64,000 nt of DNA from Shouchella clausii (GCF_002250115.1 NZ_CP019985.1:3906001-3970000), one strand, 5' to 3'. Shown: positions 9,260 through 18,425, numbered from the stretch's first letter. The notes: generated by a model not told the origin, from the sequence alone. Program-made: numbers and translations.

Positions 9260-9946
9260 ATGGAAGGGTATCTCTTTCTCACAACCGAGCTCATTGTTGG
9301 CTTCTTTGCTCTGCTGTTGCTAACAAAAGTGCTTGGCAAAAACCAAATTACGCAACTAACACCATTTGACTTTATTTCGGCACTCGTTATCGGCGAATTA
9401 GTCGGCAATGCCATCTATGATAAAGATATTGGCCTCCAGTATGTGCTCTATGCCATTTTCGTATGGGGCTCACTTATTTATTGCATTGAAATCATTACGC
9501 AAAAATTTCGTATCACACGGGGATTCCTTGAAGGCACCCCGGCGATTGTGATTGCTAAAGGGCGAATTCAATATGAGGAACTCCGCAAAAATAAACTTGA
9601 TTTGAACCAGCTCCAACATCTTTTGCGTGAAAAAAGTGTGTTCTCAGTCCGTCAAGTTGAATACGGCATTTTAGAAACAAACGGTACAGTAAACGTCCAA
9701 CTCAAACCGCCTTACGCACAGCCAACTAACCGTGACCTTTCCCTAAACCCAAAAAACCTGCCAATGCCAATCCTGTTAATTATGGATGGGGAAGTCATCA
9801 AAAAAGCTTTAAAGGAAATTGGCCAAGATGAAACCTGGCTTAAAGATCAATTAAAAGAACGGGGCATCCTGTCTTATAAAGACGTCCTGTATGCAGAATG
9901 GATCGATGGCGAACCACTATTCTTGCAAACGTACAGAGCCGAGTAA
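9260..9946 (+). CDS. DUF421-domain membrane protein (YetF/YrbG family)
   Basis: The 228-residue protein has two or three N-terminal hydrophobic helices (about 1-75) and a cytoplasmic DUF421 domain containing LTPFDFISALVIGELVGNA and a C-terminal two-strand module. It is divergent from the second spoVA operon, with 181 bases between the start codons. DUF421 (YetF-like) genes are recurring members of spoVA2-type loci, so this neighbour is probably functionally linked to that operon. The biochemical role of the family is unsettled; effects on the spore membrane and germination have been proposed. The start at 9260 follows a GGGGG site. Confidence 0.85.
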   Translation: MEGYLFLTTELIVGFFALLLLTKVLGKNQITQLTPFDFISALVIGELVGNAIYDKDIGLQYVLYAIFVWGSLIYCIEIITQKFRITRGFLEGTPAIVIAKGRIQYEELRKNKLDLNQLQHLLREKSVFSVRQVEYGILETNGTVNVQLKPPYAQPTNRDLSLNPKNLPMPILLIMDGEVIKKALKEIGQDETWLKDQLKERGILSYKDVLYAEWIDGEPLFLQTYRAE

Positions 9947-10050
9947 GAGTAAAATCCCCCAATAAGCACCATTGTTATGTTTTGGGAAACAAACATGAAA
10001 CATATTGCTTGCTTTTGTCGTAAAACAAGAAAACACATATTATATATTGA

Positions 10051-10078
10051 TTGTGTTTGCCAACTGCTTTTGTATACA
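10051..10078 (+). promoter_or_regulatory. Possible sigma-A promoter for the phasin-like gene
   Basis: TTGTGT and TATACA are separated by 16 bases, about 40 bases upstream of the coding start at 10120. The match is fair; a -35 with T at position 4 is weak. Confidence 0.4.
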
Positions 10079-10119
10079 ATGAACCTACAACACCAAATTG
10101 CAATAGGAGGGTGAAAAGA

Positions 10120-10437
10120 ATGGCAATGAAAGATCTGTTAAACAATATGTATTCCTTAGGTGTAGGTGCTGCTGCTGCGAGCAAAGAACAAATTGAAAAA
10201 ACAGTCAATGACTTAGTCCAACGCGGTGAAGTCAAACGGTCTGAATCGAACCAACTTATCGATGACTTGCTGGCAAAGGGACAAAAGGCGCAGGAAAATA
10301 TGGAAAACATGATTCAAGAGCGGACGAAACAATTCTTATCGTCTATGGATGTGCCGACAAAGGAAGAGGTCGACGCCCTTAAAGCCCGTGTCGCTGCCCT
10401 CGAAAAAGCCCTTAGCGAGAAGGACGCAGAAAAGTAA
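10120..10437 (+). CDS. Phasin-like coiled-coil protein
   Basis: The 105-residue protein is rich in Ala, Glu, Lys and Gln. It has an N-terminal MKDLLNNMYSLGVGAAAASK segment and a C-terminal heptad-like coiled coil (about 70-100), the pattern of PhaF/phasin-type granule-associated proteins. The start is ATG 10120, nine bases after AGGAGG; the frame is open upstream to 10051 but without a ribosome site. It ends 33 bases before a UbiB-family kinase gene, a pairing seen in other Firmicutes, so the two are probably co-transcribed. Whether it binds a lipid or polyester granule is unknown; no PHA synthase gene is in the window. Confidence 0.75.
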   Translation: MAMKDLLNNMYSLGVGAAAASKEQIEKTVNDLVQRGEVKRSESNQLIDDLLAKGQKAQENMENMIQERTKQFLSSMDVPTKEEVDALKARVAALEKALSEKDAEK

Positions 10438-10470
10438 CGGAATGAACTAGGACTGGAAAGGACGAAACCT

Positions 10471-12135
10471 ATGTTAAAAACGCGCATTCGCTACCTTTCT
10501 AGGTACCAAGATATTATTACAGCCCTTTATCACTATGGTTTTGGCCAAATTGTCCGTGATTTAGGGCTGCTAGATCGCACTAAAAAACGAACCAAAAAAA
10601 AACGTGCCAAAGACTCTTCGCTTTCGGTCGCCAAGCGGATTCGCTTGCTTTTAGAAGAGCTTGGCCCTACTTTCATTAAACTTGGACAACTTGCAAGTAC
10701 ACGGGGGGACCTCTTTCCTGCTTATGTCCTAACTGAATTGGAGAAACTTCAAGACAATGTGCCAAGCTTTGCCTATCAAGAGGTGAAAGACATCATTGAA
10801 GTAGAACTGGAAGCACCTCTTGAGAAGTTATTCCGTTCCTTTGAGCCAGTCCCGTTGGCCGCGGCATCGATTGGGCAAGTCCATCGGGCTGAACTGCCTA
10901 CTGGCGAAAAAGTCGTCGTGAAAGTACGGCGCCCAGGAATCGAGCGCACGATTGAAACGGACCTTGCCATTTTGCAAGATTTGCTAGAGTTAGCCGAAGA
11001 GCGGATCGGTTGGGTTAAACGCTTCCGTCTCGTTGATTTGTTTCATGAGTTTGCCGAAGCGCTAAAAGAGGAAATCAATTATAAAAATGAGGCGCAAAAC
11101 GCAGAACGGATTAGGCGGCAAAACTCGGAAACACAACATCTTTTTACGCCGGTTGTCTACTCGTCTCATTCAACAATGAAAGTGTTGACAATGACCTATG
11201 TGGATGGCACGAAAATAACCGATGCTACATACGACAAAGGCTTTGACCAAGAAATCGTGGCTGAACGGTTTGCCACAGGCATGTTTGAGCAAATCTTTGT
11301 GCATGGCTTTTTCCATGGCGATCCACACCCAGGCAATGTCTTTGTCACGAAAGACAACGAGATCATTTTGATTGATTTTGGAATGGTAGGCCGCTTGACA
11401 ACTGATATGCGCCAAAATTTGGCTTTGCTTGTCCTTGGTTTAAAAGGCCGCAATACCGACCGCGTCATGGAAGCTCTTTTCCGGATGGATATTGTTCACG
11501 ACCACGTCGACCGTGACCGCCTCTGGGATGACCTTGACCATTTGCGGTTAAAATATTACGACATCCCAATGGCTGACATTTCTCTTGCCGAAGCTGTCCA
11601 AGACTTGTTCAATGTCGCCAATAAACATGATTGCATTGTCCCTGTCGATTTGACAATGCTTGGAAAAGCACTATTATCAGTGGAAGCGATTGTCTCGTCA
11701 CTTGCTCCGACATTGCGCATTATTGATATTGTTGAACCGTTTGGGCGTGTCTTAATTAAGGAGCGCTATGATCCACGCAACTTTGCTAAAAAAGTTCAAG
11801 CCGAATTTCAAGATGGCATGGAAACATTGCGCTATTTTCCACGAGATATGCGCAAAACGTTAAAAGATATCCGTGACGGAAAATTAAAAGTCAATATCTC
11901 AATTCGTGAAATCCACCATTTGATTCAAAAAGTGGACCGAATTAGCAATAAACTTGCTTTTTCGATCGTGCTCCTTTCATTTAGCATTATTATGGCTGGA
12001 GTCATTATCGGTGGCTCCTTAACGGCAGAGCCAACCATCCTATTGCAAATCCCCGCTATTGAAATAGGGCTTGTAATTACCTCACTAATGTTTTTTTGGA
12101 TTATCTGGGCAATTTTTAGGTCGGGGCGTTTTTAG
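10471..12135 (+). CDS. UbiB/ABC1 (AarF) family protein kinase-like protein
   Basis: Atypical kinase/ATPase of the UbiB (ADCK) family, associated with isoprenoid-quinone and lipid homeostasis. The 554-residue protein has the family's Ala-rich nucleotide loop AAASIGQVH (about 130-138), the invariant lysine in VVVKVRRPG (Lys151), the catalytic segment HGDPHPGN (about 282-289) and IDFG (about 299-302). Two hydrophobic helices end the protein (about 495-550), as in UbiB. The upstream partner is the phasin-like gene; cardiolipin synthase follows within 15 bases. Bacilli make menaquinone, so a role in quinone supply is plausible but inferred. Confidence 0.88.
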   Translation: MLKTRIRYLSRYQDIITALYHYGFGQIVRDLGLLDRTKKRTKKKRAKDSSLSVAKRIRLLLEELGPTFIKLGQLASTRGDLFPAYVLTELEKLQDNVPSFAYQEVKDIIEVELEAPLEKLFRSFEPVPLAAASIGQVHRAELPTGEKVVVKVRRPGIERTIETDLAILQDLLELAEERIGWVKRFRLVDLFHEFAEALKEEINYKNEAQNAERIRRQNSETQHLFTPVVYSSHSTMKVLTMTYVDGTKITDATYDKGFDQEIVAERFATGMFEQIFVHGFFHGDPHPGNVFVTKDNEIILIDFGMVGRLTTDMRQNLALLVLGLKGRNTDRVMEALFRMDIVHDHVDRDRLWDDLDHLRLKYYDIPMADISLAEAVQDLFNVANKHDCIVPVDLTMLGKALLSVEAIVSSLAPTLRIIDIVEPFGRVLIKERYDPRNFAKKVQAEFQDGMETLRYFPRDMRKTLKDIRDGKLKVNISIREIHHLIQKVDRISNKLAFSIVLLSFSIIMAGVIIGGSLTAEPTILLQIPAIEIGLVITSLMFFWIIWAIFRSGRF

Positions 12136-12148
12136 ATCGTAAGAGAAA

Positions 12149-13630
12149 GTGGCAGTGATACTTATGATGATTGAATCTGCAATTGCAATACCAACATATT
12201 TACTTGTCGCCCTCATGATCGTCAATATCTTGCTTGCCGCCATTTTAATTTTTATTGAACGGAAAGATGCACAGGCGACTTGGGCATGGCTGCTTATTCT
12301 ATTTTTTATTCCACTAGGCGGCTTTATTATTTACATTTTCCTCGGGCAAACATTAACACGGAGGAAAATGTTTGAATGGGAAGGAATAAAAAAAGTAGGA
12401 CTCGAGCATTTCATTGAAGAACAAAAGCGTGATCTTTTAGACACTTCGTTCCGCTTTTATAGCCCTACTGTTGATAAAAATCGCGAATTGATCTATATGC
12501 ATCTAATGAGCAACGACGCGCTGCTAACAAAAGAGAACCGTGTCGATATTTTCAGCGACGGCAAAGAAAAATTTGCGCAATTGTTAAAGGACATCAAACA
12601 AGCCGAGACGTTCATCCACATCCAGTATTATATTTTCCGTTACGATGAGATCGGAAAAACGATCGTGGATGCGCTGACAGAAAAAGCGCGCCAAGGCGTA
12701 AAAGTCCGCTTGCTCTATGATGACCTCGGTTCCCGGTCTTTGCGCAAAAAGTATTTAAAAGCGTTTCGTGAAGCAGGCGGAGAAATCGGGATTTTTTTCC
12801 CATCTAGGTTTACGATTGTTAACTTGCGTTTGAATTTCCGCAACCACCGTAAACTCGTTAACATAGATGGCAAATGCGGTTATGTCGGCGGCTTTAACGT
12901 TGGAGATGAGTATTTAGGAAAAAGCAAAAAATTTGGCTACTGGCGCGATACCCATTTGCGCATCGTCGGGCCTGCTGTCCAAGCGATTCAAACACGCTTT
13001 ATTCTAGATTGGAACCAGGCTTCCAAACAATACCATATTTCCTACCACGATCGTTATTTTCCAGAAGTGCCGCCTGCTGGCGATACGCCTGTACAAATTG
13101 TCTCAAGCGGACCAGACTCGGAATTTGAACAAATCAAAAATGGCTATTTAAAAATGATCATGGATGCGCGAAAGTCGATTTTAATCCAGACGCCTTACTT
13201 TATTCCAGACCAAACGTTGCTTGATGCCCTTCGTGTCGCTGCACAAACAGGCATAGAAGTAAAACTGATGATTCCAAACAAACCGGACCATATGTTCGTT
13301 TACTGGGCAACCACTTCCCATATTGGCGAAATGCTAAGAGCTGGCGCAACGGTCTATCAGTATGAAAATGGCTTTATTCATAATAAAGTGTTGATCGTCG
13401 ATGAAACGGTTTGTTCTGTCGGTACCGCTAACATTGATCAACGGAGCTTTAAGCTCAATTTTGAAGTAAATGCCTTTATTTATGACAGTCAAATCGCTGG
13501 CCAGCTAATAGCGGACTTTGAGAATGATGTAAAACACTCTACTCAAATTACGCCAGAAATGTATGAAAACAGGCCAATAAGCGTCCGCTTTAAAGAGTCA
13601 ATTTCACGGCTGTTGTCGCCGATTTTATAA
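12149..13630 (+). CDS. cls: Cardiolipin synthase (phospholipase D family)
   Basis: Condenses two phosphatidylglycerol molecules to cardiolipin at the membrane. The 493-residue protein has two N-terminal membrane helices (about 8-70) and two HKD active-site motifs: HRKLVNIDG near residue 232 and HNKVLIVD near 410. The first possible start is GTG 12149; in-frame ATGs at 12164 and 12167 are alternatives, and no start has a strong ribosome site, so the N-terminus is uncertain by about six residues. It follows the UbiB-family gene closely and ends at a bidirectional terminator. Bacillus has several Cls paralogues, so the exact one is not assigned. Confidence 0.9.
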   Translation: MAVILMMIESAIAIPTYLLVALMIVNILLAAILIFIERKDAQATWAWLLILFFIPLGGFIIYIFLGQTLTRRKMFEWEGIKKVGLEHFIEEQKRDLLDTSFRFYSPTVDKNRELIYMHLMSNDALLTKENRVDIFSDGKEKFAQLLKDIKQAETFIHIQYYIFRYDEIGKTIVDALTEKARQGVKVRLLYDDLGSRSLRKKYLKAFREAGGEIGIFFPSRFTIVNLRLNFRNHRKLVNIDGKCGYVGGFNVGDEYLGKSKKFGYWRDTHLRIVGPAVQAIQTRFILDWNQASKQYHISYHDRYFPEVPPAGDTPVQIVSSGPDSEFEQIKNGYLKMIMDARKSILIQTPYFIPDQTLLDALRVAAQTGIEVKLMIPNKPDHMFVYWATTSHIGEMLRAGATVYQYENGFIHNKVLIVDETVCSVGTANIDQRSFKLNFEVNAFIYDSQIAGQLIADFENDVKHSTQITPEMYENRPISVRFKESISRLLSPIL

Positions 13631-13633
13631 ACA

Positions 13634-13670
13634 AAAACAAATCTAGGCCCCTCCTAGGTTTGTTTTTTTA
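13634..13670. terminator. Bidirectional terminator between cls and sodF
   Basis: AACAAATCTAGG pairs with CCTAGGTTTGTT around a CCCT loop, flanked by A-rich and T-rich tracts. It can stop both the rightward cls transcript and the leftward SOD transcript. Confidence 0.85.
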
Positions 13671-14534
13671 ATAGGGCACCCATTTTAACTGCGAGGCCTG
13701 GCGGTAACGATTTTCAGCTTCCTTCCAGTTCACAACATTCCACCATGCCTCAATATACGCTTTACGCTCATTTTGATACTTTAAATAGTAGGCGTGTTCC
13801 CATACATCCAATACCAACAGCGGCACTTGGTCTTGTTGGGAAAGGTTTTGGTGCTTTTCCGCCTGAAGAATTTCTAACCGGTGGGACCTCGGCGCGTAAA
13901 TGAGCATCGCCCAGCCGCCGCCTTCGACTTTTTCAGCAGCATTGGAAAAATGGGCTTTCATTTTTTGAAAGGAGCCAAAGTCTTCTGTTATTCTTGCTTT
14001 TAGCGCCCCTTGCGGCTCTCCGCCCCCATTTGGCGACATGACATGCCAAAAAAGCGTGTGCAAATAATGACCCGCCCCATTGAACGCCGCTTCCCTCTCC
14101 CAATGCTTAATCAAATCATAATTTCCAGTACGTCTTGCCTTTTCCATTTCTTTCTCTGCTTTATTTAAATCATTGACATACGTCTGATGATGCTTTAAAT
14201 GATGAAGGCGCATGGTCTTTTCATCAATGTACGGTTCCAACGCATTATATGAATAAGGCATTGGCGGTAGCCTATGACCGCCGATGGGGACGCTGTTATT
14301 TTTCCCTTTTCCTCTTAAATCGGCCATTACTACCCATGAGTCGTAGGCGTGTTGAGCATGTTCGTTTGCTTGTGTAGGATCGTGTTCAAGCGCATATTCC
14401 AATTGGCTTAACGACTTTGTAAATGGCTGTGTTTGCTCTTCTCCTATGGACCTGACAAACTCGCTTTCCTGCTCTTTCCAAAGCCTAGCAAGCTCATCTT
14501 TCCATTTTCTTAATGCTTGCTCATGCGAATCCAC
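13668..14534 (-). CDS. sodF: Fe/Mn superoxide dismutase, SodF-type with N-terminal extension
   Basis: Dismutates superoxide to peroxide and oxygen. The 288-residue product has an extra N-terminal helical region of about 85 residues before a standard Fe/Mn SOD domain; such long SODs occur as SodF in Bacillus. Metal ligands are recognisable: His in the RLHHLKHHQTY segment, His in HYLHTLFWH, and Asp and His in LDVWEHAYY. The ordinary SodA is about 200 residues, so this is not the main SodA. It is monocistronic, convergent with cls and divergent from the aldehyde dehydrogenase gene. Confidence 0.88.
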   Translation of the reverse strand: MDSHEQALRKWKDELARLWKEQESEFVRSIGEEQTQPFTKSLSQLEYALEHDPTQANEHAQHAYDSWVVMADLRGKGKNNSVPIGGHRLPPMPYSYNALEPYIDEKTMRLHHLKHHQTYVNDLNKAEKEMEKARRTGNYDLIKHWEREAAFNGAGHYLHTLFWHVMSPNGGGEPQGALKARITEDFGSFQKMKAHFSNAAEKVEGGGWAMLIYAPRSHRLEILQAEKHQNLSQQDQVPLLVLDVWEHAYYLKYQNERKAYIEAWWNVVNWKEAENRYRQASQLKWVPY

Positions 14535-14613
14535 ATTATTCCCTCCTTTTTCCTTTTCTCCCTACGTATATGCAACCGTTCTTGGCCAATTGCGAAAAAA
14601 GTATAAATTTGCA

Positions 14614-14627
14614 GGGAAACGCTTTCT
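14614..14627 (+). promoter_or_regulatory. CRE-like site upstream of the aldehyde dehydrogenase gene
   Basis: GGGAAACGCTTTCT matches the AAACGCTTTC core of catabolite-responsive elements (consensus TGWNANCGNTNWCA) but not the outer bases. It lies 46 bases before the start codon, where CcpA binding would affect transcription. The match is imperfect, so the call is tentative. Confidence 0.4.
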
Positions 14628-14672
14628 TTATCTCGAAACTACGTATAAACCACATAAAAGGAGGAATTTCTC

Positions 14673-14750
14673 ATGGCTTATCAACCATCTAGTACGGAAG
14701 ACGCACTTTCCATGGCTTATCAACAACCTAATACGGAAGGGGCACTTGTC
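14673..14750 (+). repeat. 39-bp tandem duplication at the start of the aldehyde dehydrogenase gene
   Basis: The segments 14673-14711 and 14712-14750 align base for base with a 39-base period (13 codons); both begin ATGGCTTATCAA. The repeat copies the start codon but not the ribosome-binding site, so the first ATG should be used. Confidence 0.85.
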
Positions 14751-16232
14751 CATTTTAAGGAGCGCTACGACAATTTCATTGGAGGCGAATGGGTTGCTCC
14801 TGTCAACGGGCGCTATTTCGAAAACCGCAGCCCTGTGACAGGGAAGCCATTTTGTGAAGTAGCCCGTTCAAGTGCGGAAGACGTTGAACTAGCCCTTGAT
14901 GCTGCCCACAATGCGAAGGCTAGCTGGGGAAAAATGCCTGCTGCCGAACGGGCCAATTTGCTAAACAAAGTGGCCGATCGGATCGAAGAAAACCTGGAAA
15001 TGCTTGCGGTAGCCGAAACATGGGATAACGGAAAGCCGATTCGGGAAACATTAAACGCCGATATTCCTCTCGCTGTCGACCATTTTCGCTATTTTGCTGG
15101 CGTGATACGTGCCCAAGAGGGAACACTTAGCCAAATTGATGAAAATACAGTTGCTTATCATTTCCAAGAACCACTTGGTGTTGTTGGTCAAATCATTCCT
15201 TGGAACTTTCCGATTCTAATGGCCGTATGGAAGCTAGCGCCTGCACTAGCTGCTGGTAATTGCGTCGTCCTTAAGCCGGCCGAACAAACGCCTGCGTCGA
15301 TTTTCGTTCTGCTGGAGCTCCTTTCTGATCTGCTGCCTCCAGGTGTCGTTAATGTGGTAAGCGGTTTTGGCCTCGAAGCAGGGAAACCACTTGCATCTTC
15401 GCCAAGAATCGCCAAAATCGCCTTTACTGGAGAAACGACAACGGGCCGGTTAATTATGGAGTACGCATCTGCAAACTTGATTCCTGTCACGCTTGAATTA
15501 GGGGGGAAATCACCGAATATCTTTTTCAGAGATGTTATGGAGAAAGAGGATGACTTTTTAGATAAAGCGATTGAAGGGTTTGTGCTGTTTGCGTTAAACC
15601 AAGGTGAAGTGTGCACATGCCCATCTCGCGCGCTCATTGACGAAACGATTTATGATGCGTTTATTGAAAAGGCGCTCCAACGTGTCGCTGCCATCAAGCA
15701 AGGCAATCCACTGGACCCGGAAACGATGATGGGCGCACAAGCATCTGAAGAACAGTTGGAAAAGATCCTGTCCTACCTAGCCATTGGCAAAGAAGAAGGG
15801 GCAGAAGTTCTTGCAGGTGGCAATCAAAGGCAGTTAAGCGGGGATTACAGCGGCGGCTATTATGTTGAGCCTACCGTTTTCAAAGGAACAAACAATATGC
15901 GGATATTCCAGGAGGAGATCTTTGGCCCTGTTGTTTCCGTTGCGACATTTAAAGATGCAGATGAAGCACTACGAATTGCCAACGATTCCCTTTACGGTCT
16001 TGGTGCGGGCGTATGGACACGCAACATCAACACCGCTTACCGCTTTGGACGTCAGATCGAAGCCGGTCGTGTCTGGGTGAATTGTTATCATGCTTATCCA
16101 GCACATGCTGCTTTTGGCGGTTATAAAAAATCAGGTGTAGGCCGCGAAACACATTTGATGATGCTTAACCATTACCAGCAAACGAAAAACATGCTTGTCA
16201 GCTATAATGACAACTCGCAAGGATTCTTTTAA
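14673..16232 (+). CDS. NAD-dependent aldehyde dehydrogenase (ALDH superfamily)
   Basis: Oxidises an aldehyde to its acid with NAD(P). The 519-residue protein contains the general-base segment [10 protein letters not shown] (about 272-281) and the nucleophilic cysteine in [10 protein letters not shown] (about 313). Its C-terminal region ([10 protein letters not shown]) resembles the acetaldehyde/DhaS-type enzymes. The ATG at 14673 follows GGAGG. The first 26 residues are a tandem repeat: [13 protein letters not shown] then [13 protein letters not shown], a 39-base duplication that includes a second in-frame ATG at 14712. Substrate is not clear from sequence. Confidence 0.9.
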   Translation: MAYQPSSTEDALSMAYQQPNTEGALVHFKERYDNFIGGEWVAPVNGRYFENRSPVTGKPFCEVARSSAEDVELALDAAHNAKASWGKMPAAERANLLNKVADRIEENLEMLAVAETWDNGKPIRETLNADIPLAVDHFRYFAGVIRAQEGTLSQIDENTVAYHFQEPLGVVGQIIPWNFPILMAVWKLAPALAAGNCVVLKPAEQTPASIFVLLELLSDLLPPGVVNVVSGFGLEAGKPLASSPRIAKIAFTGETTTGRLIMEYASANLIPVTLELGGKSPNIFFRDVMEKEDDFLDKAIEGFVLFALNQGEVCTCPSRALIDETIYDAFIEKALQRVAAIKQGNPLDPETMMGAQASEEQLEKILSYLAIGKEEGAEVLAGGNQRQLSGDYSGGYYVEPTVFKGTNNMRIFQEEIFGPVVSVATFKDADEALRIANDSLYGLGAGVWTRNINTAYRFGRQIEAGRVWVNCYHAYPAHAAFGGYKKSGVGRETHLMMLNHYQQTKNMLVSYNDNSQGFF

Positions 16233-16260
16233 TAAATGTTCGTGGCTGTTAAAACCGATA

Positions 16261-16295
16261 AGCCCCAGCCAGAGGCAAATGCCTCCGCTGGGGCT
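16261..16295. terminator. Strong hairpin between aldehyde dehydrogenase and ArsR-family genes
   Basis: AGCCCCAGC pairs with GCTGGGGCT, and inside it GAGGC pairs with GCCTC around AAAT. The stem is very stable and lies between convergent genes, so it probably ends both transcripts, although no clear T-run follows on either strand. Confidence 0.65.
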
Positions 16296-16349
16296 ACCGT
16301 AAATGCTCTCGTAACATCATCGATTTCACAGCGGGCTAGAACAAGTTGA

Positions 16350-16922
16350 TTAAACAGGCCACATCTCTCGAGGGTTTAGTTCATACTTCCCGTTTTCCCG
16401 GAACATAAAATGGGACATGACCCATTCGCGGCGGACAGTGGCATAATCATCGTAAAACTGTTGAATATGATTGTTAATGTCCTCTTCCGTATAAACTTTC
16501 CCAGTCCGCAGTCCCTTTGTCATATATTCAAGCATAATCAGTTTCTTTTTCCGCTGTGCAGGCAACGTTTTCAGCCTGCCATTTGCCAGCAAAAAATTTC
16601 CGATGACTTTTTGTTTGACTTCCTCATCTACCTCGATTGCTCCAAACATGTCTTCACTACCAAGCAACACAATCGCTTGCGCCATTTGCATTAATTTCTT
16701 TTCATGCAAATAGAAATAAATCGTGTTTTTGTCACGCCTTTGGTAAATTAAATCAATTTCACGCAGCTTGGCAATGTGATGAGAAATAGTTGGCGGTTTT
16801 AAGCCGAGTTTTTCTGCGATCGCCTGCCCGTGAAGAGGCCCATCTTTTAACAAAGCAATGATGCGCAAACGAGTTTTGTCTCCAAGCGTTTTGTGAAAAT
16901 TGACAAGCCGGTTTAATTGCAT
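16350..16922 (-). CDS. ArsR-family transcriptional regulator with DUF2087 domain
   Basis: The 190-residue protein has an N-terminal winged helix-turn-helix (about 5-85: LGDKTRLRIIALL, then LKPPTISHHIAKLREIDL) and a C-terminal DUF2087 region (about 105-190). No ArsR-type metal-binding cysteine motif is visible, so the ligand is unknown. It is convergent with the aldehyde dehydrogenase gene and lies 24 bases downstream of scpB on the same strand. Its targets cannot be read from this window. Confidence 0.82.
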   Translation of the reverse strand: MQLNRLVNFHKTLGDKTRLRIIALLKDGPLHGQAIAEKLGLKPPTISHHIAKLREIDLIYQRRDKNTIYFYLHEKKLMQMAQAIVLLGSEDMFGAIEVDEEVKQKVIGNFLLANGRLKTLPAQRKKKLIMLEYMTKGLRTGKVYTEEDINNHIQQFYDDYATVRREWVMSHFMFRENGKYELNPREMWPV

Positions 16923-16946
16923 CGCGCAAACCCCTTCATTGCTGTT

Positions 16947-17534
16947 TTACAAGTCAGCGTTCAACTTTTCAAAGAACAAATCCGTTTCATCCTGTTCTTC
17001 TTCATTTAAATCAAGCTCTTTTAAATCAGGCAAGTCCGCTAACGACTCTAAACCAAAATGGTCTAAAAAATACGGTGTCGTGCCATAGAGGATTGCCCGG
17101 CCTGTCCCAGACGCCCGACCGCACTCTTCAATTAACAGTTTTGATACAAGCGATTGCAGCGCTTTCTCCGACTTGACTCCCCGTACTTCGTCAATTTCAG
17201 CCCGTGTAATTGGTTGCTTGTAAGCAACAATCGCCAGCGTTTCAAGGGCCGCACGGGAAAGACCGCCGTGGATCGGCGATGAAGCCAGCTTTTTATACAT
17301 ATCAGCATGTTCTACCTTTGTTGTCAGCCGATACCGGTTGGCAAGACGCGCTAACCGAATGCCTCGCTCCTCTTTTGCCATTTGTTCTGAAAGCACTTCT
17401 AGCAATTGAATCACTTCGTCTTCACTAATTTCAACTAGTTCGGCCATTTCTGTTGGCGAAATGCCATCATCACCTGTGACAAACAGCAAACCTTCGATTT
17501 TTGCGAGCTTACTTGCTTGCATGCTCATCACCAT
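16947..17534 (-). CDS. scpB: Segregation and condensation protein B
   Basis: Winged-helix kleisin-interacting subunit of the SMC-ScpAB condensin that organises and segregates the chromosome. The 195-residue protein contains the conserved ALETLAIVAYKQPITRAEI stretch and ends in an acidic tail, as in Firmicute ScpB. It overlaps the end of scpA by 26 bases, so translation is coupled. Several start codons are possible (17534, 17528, 17522). Synteny with the ypuG-ypuH pair of B. subtilis supports the call. Confidence 0.94.
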   Translation of the reverse strand: MVMSMQASKLAKIEGLLFVTGDDGISPTEMAELVEISEDEVIQLLEVLSEQMAKEERGIRLARLANRYRLTTKVEHADMYKKLASSPIHGGLSRAALETLAIVAYKQPITRAEIDEVRGVKSEKALQSLVSKLLIEECGRASGTGRAILYGTTPYFLDHFGLESLADLPDLKELDLNEEEQDETDLFFEKLNADL

Positions 17535-18279
17535 CCCATAAGTAAATCATAATTTCAGCAAAGCTCTCCTCTTGCACACAATGGATCGCCCGTGTTTTAA
17601 TGAGCTCAAGCATGGCCAAAAACGTGACAATCAGCTGAGACACATTGCCAGTCTCATACAGCGTATGGAACGGAGCCTTGCCTGAATGGGCCGATAGCTC
17701 GTCCAACAGTTCGTTCATACGAAGTTCAATCGACTGTTCTTCACTCTGAACCGTTTTCGTTTTTGGTGCATTCCATGCATTGCGCTGTAGAAGCTTCTGA
17801 AACGCGCCAAGCATATCGGCAAGTGTGACGCCTTCGATTTGGAGCTTCCGTTCTTCTTCTTCACTTAAAAAAGCGTCCAAATCGTTTGGAGGTCTCGTAT
17901 GGACTAAGCTGCGCTGTGCTTCTTTTTCTTTTAATTGTTCGGCCGCTTCTTTAAAAGCCCGATATTCCAAAAGCTGCTCAACGAGTTCATCCCGAGGGTC
18001 TTCTGCTTCCATCCCCTCGTCTTCGTAAAACAATTCCTCGGGCTTTGGCAAAAGCATTTGACTTTTAATGTGCAAAAGCGTGGCCGCCATGACTAAATAT
18101 TCGCTTGCTAAGTCAAGCTCAAGTTCTTGCATTGTATGGATATAGTGTAAATATTGGTCTGTAATTTTTGCTACAGGAATATCATAAATGTCCACTTCCG
18201 CCTGCGCGATCAAATGGAGCAACAAATCGAGGGGCCCTTCAAAAGAATCTGTTTTTACGTTATAAGTTGTTGTGTTCAC
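17509..18279 (-). CDS. scpA: Segregation and condensation protein A (kleisin)
   Basis: Kleisin subunit that bridges the SMC heads in bacterial condensin. The 256-residue protein begins with the ScpA signature YNVKTDSFEGPLDLLLHLI and has the acidic middle and C-terminal winged-helix region ending in EIMIYLW. The start is a GTG at 18279. It overlaps scpB and is divergent from the DUF309 gene, with 146 bases between starts, the same context as in B. subtilis. Confidence 0.95.
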   Translation of the reverse strand: MNTTTYNVKTDSFEGPLDLLLHLIAQAEVDIYDIPVAKITDQYLHYIHTMQELELDLASEYLVMAATLLHIKSQMLLPKPEELFYEDEGMEAEDPRDELVEQLLEYRAFKEAAEQLKEKEAQRSLVHTRPPNDLDAFLSEEEERKLQIEGVTLADMLGAFQKLLQRNAWNAPKTKTVQSEEQSIELRMNELLDELSAHSGKAPFHTLYETGNVSQLIVTFLAMLELIKTRAIHCVQEESFAEIMIYLWDGDEHASK

Positions 18280-18425
18280 TCAATCACCACATTAGATTTG
18301 GACATCTTAAACGAAAGCAACGGTCCTCTGCTTTCGTGGCCAATTCGTTTCTAGCCACAAAAAGTCGACTCACGCTAGAAGTATACCATAAACCACTTTT
18401 TTGCAACAGCAAAGGGGAACGAACG

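Noticed and set aside
15188-15637. 149-codon minus-strand frame inside the aldehyde dehydrogenase gene
   Set aside because: Antisense to a strong CDS with clear active-site motifs; shadow frame.
18168-18425. N-terminal extension of the DUF309 protein
   Set aside because: The extension overlaps scpA on the other strand, adds a non-conserved sequence, and the ATG at 18426 has its own ribosome site.
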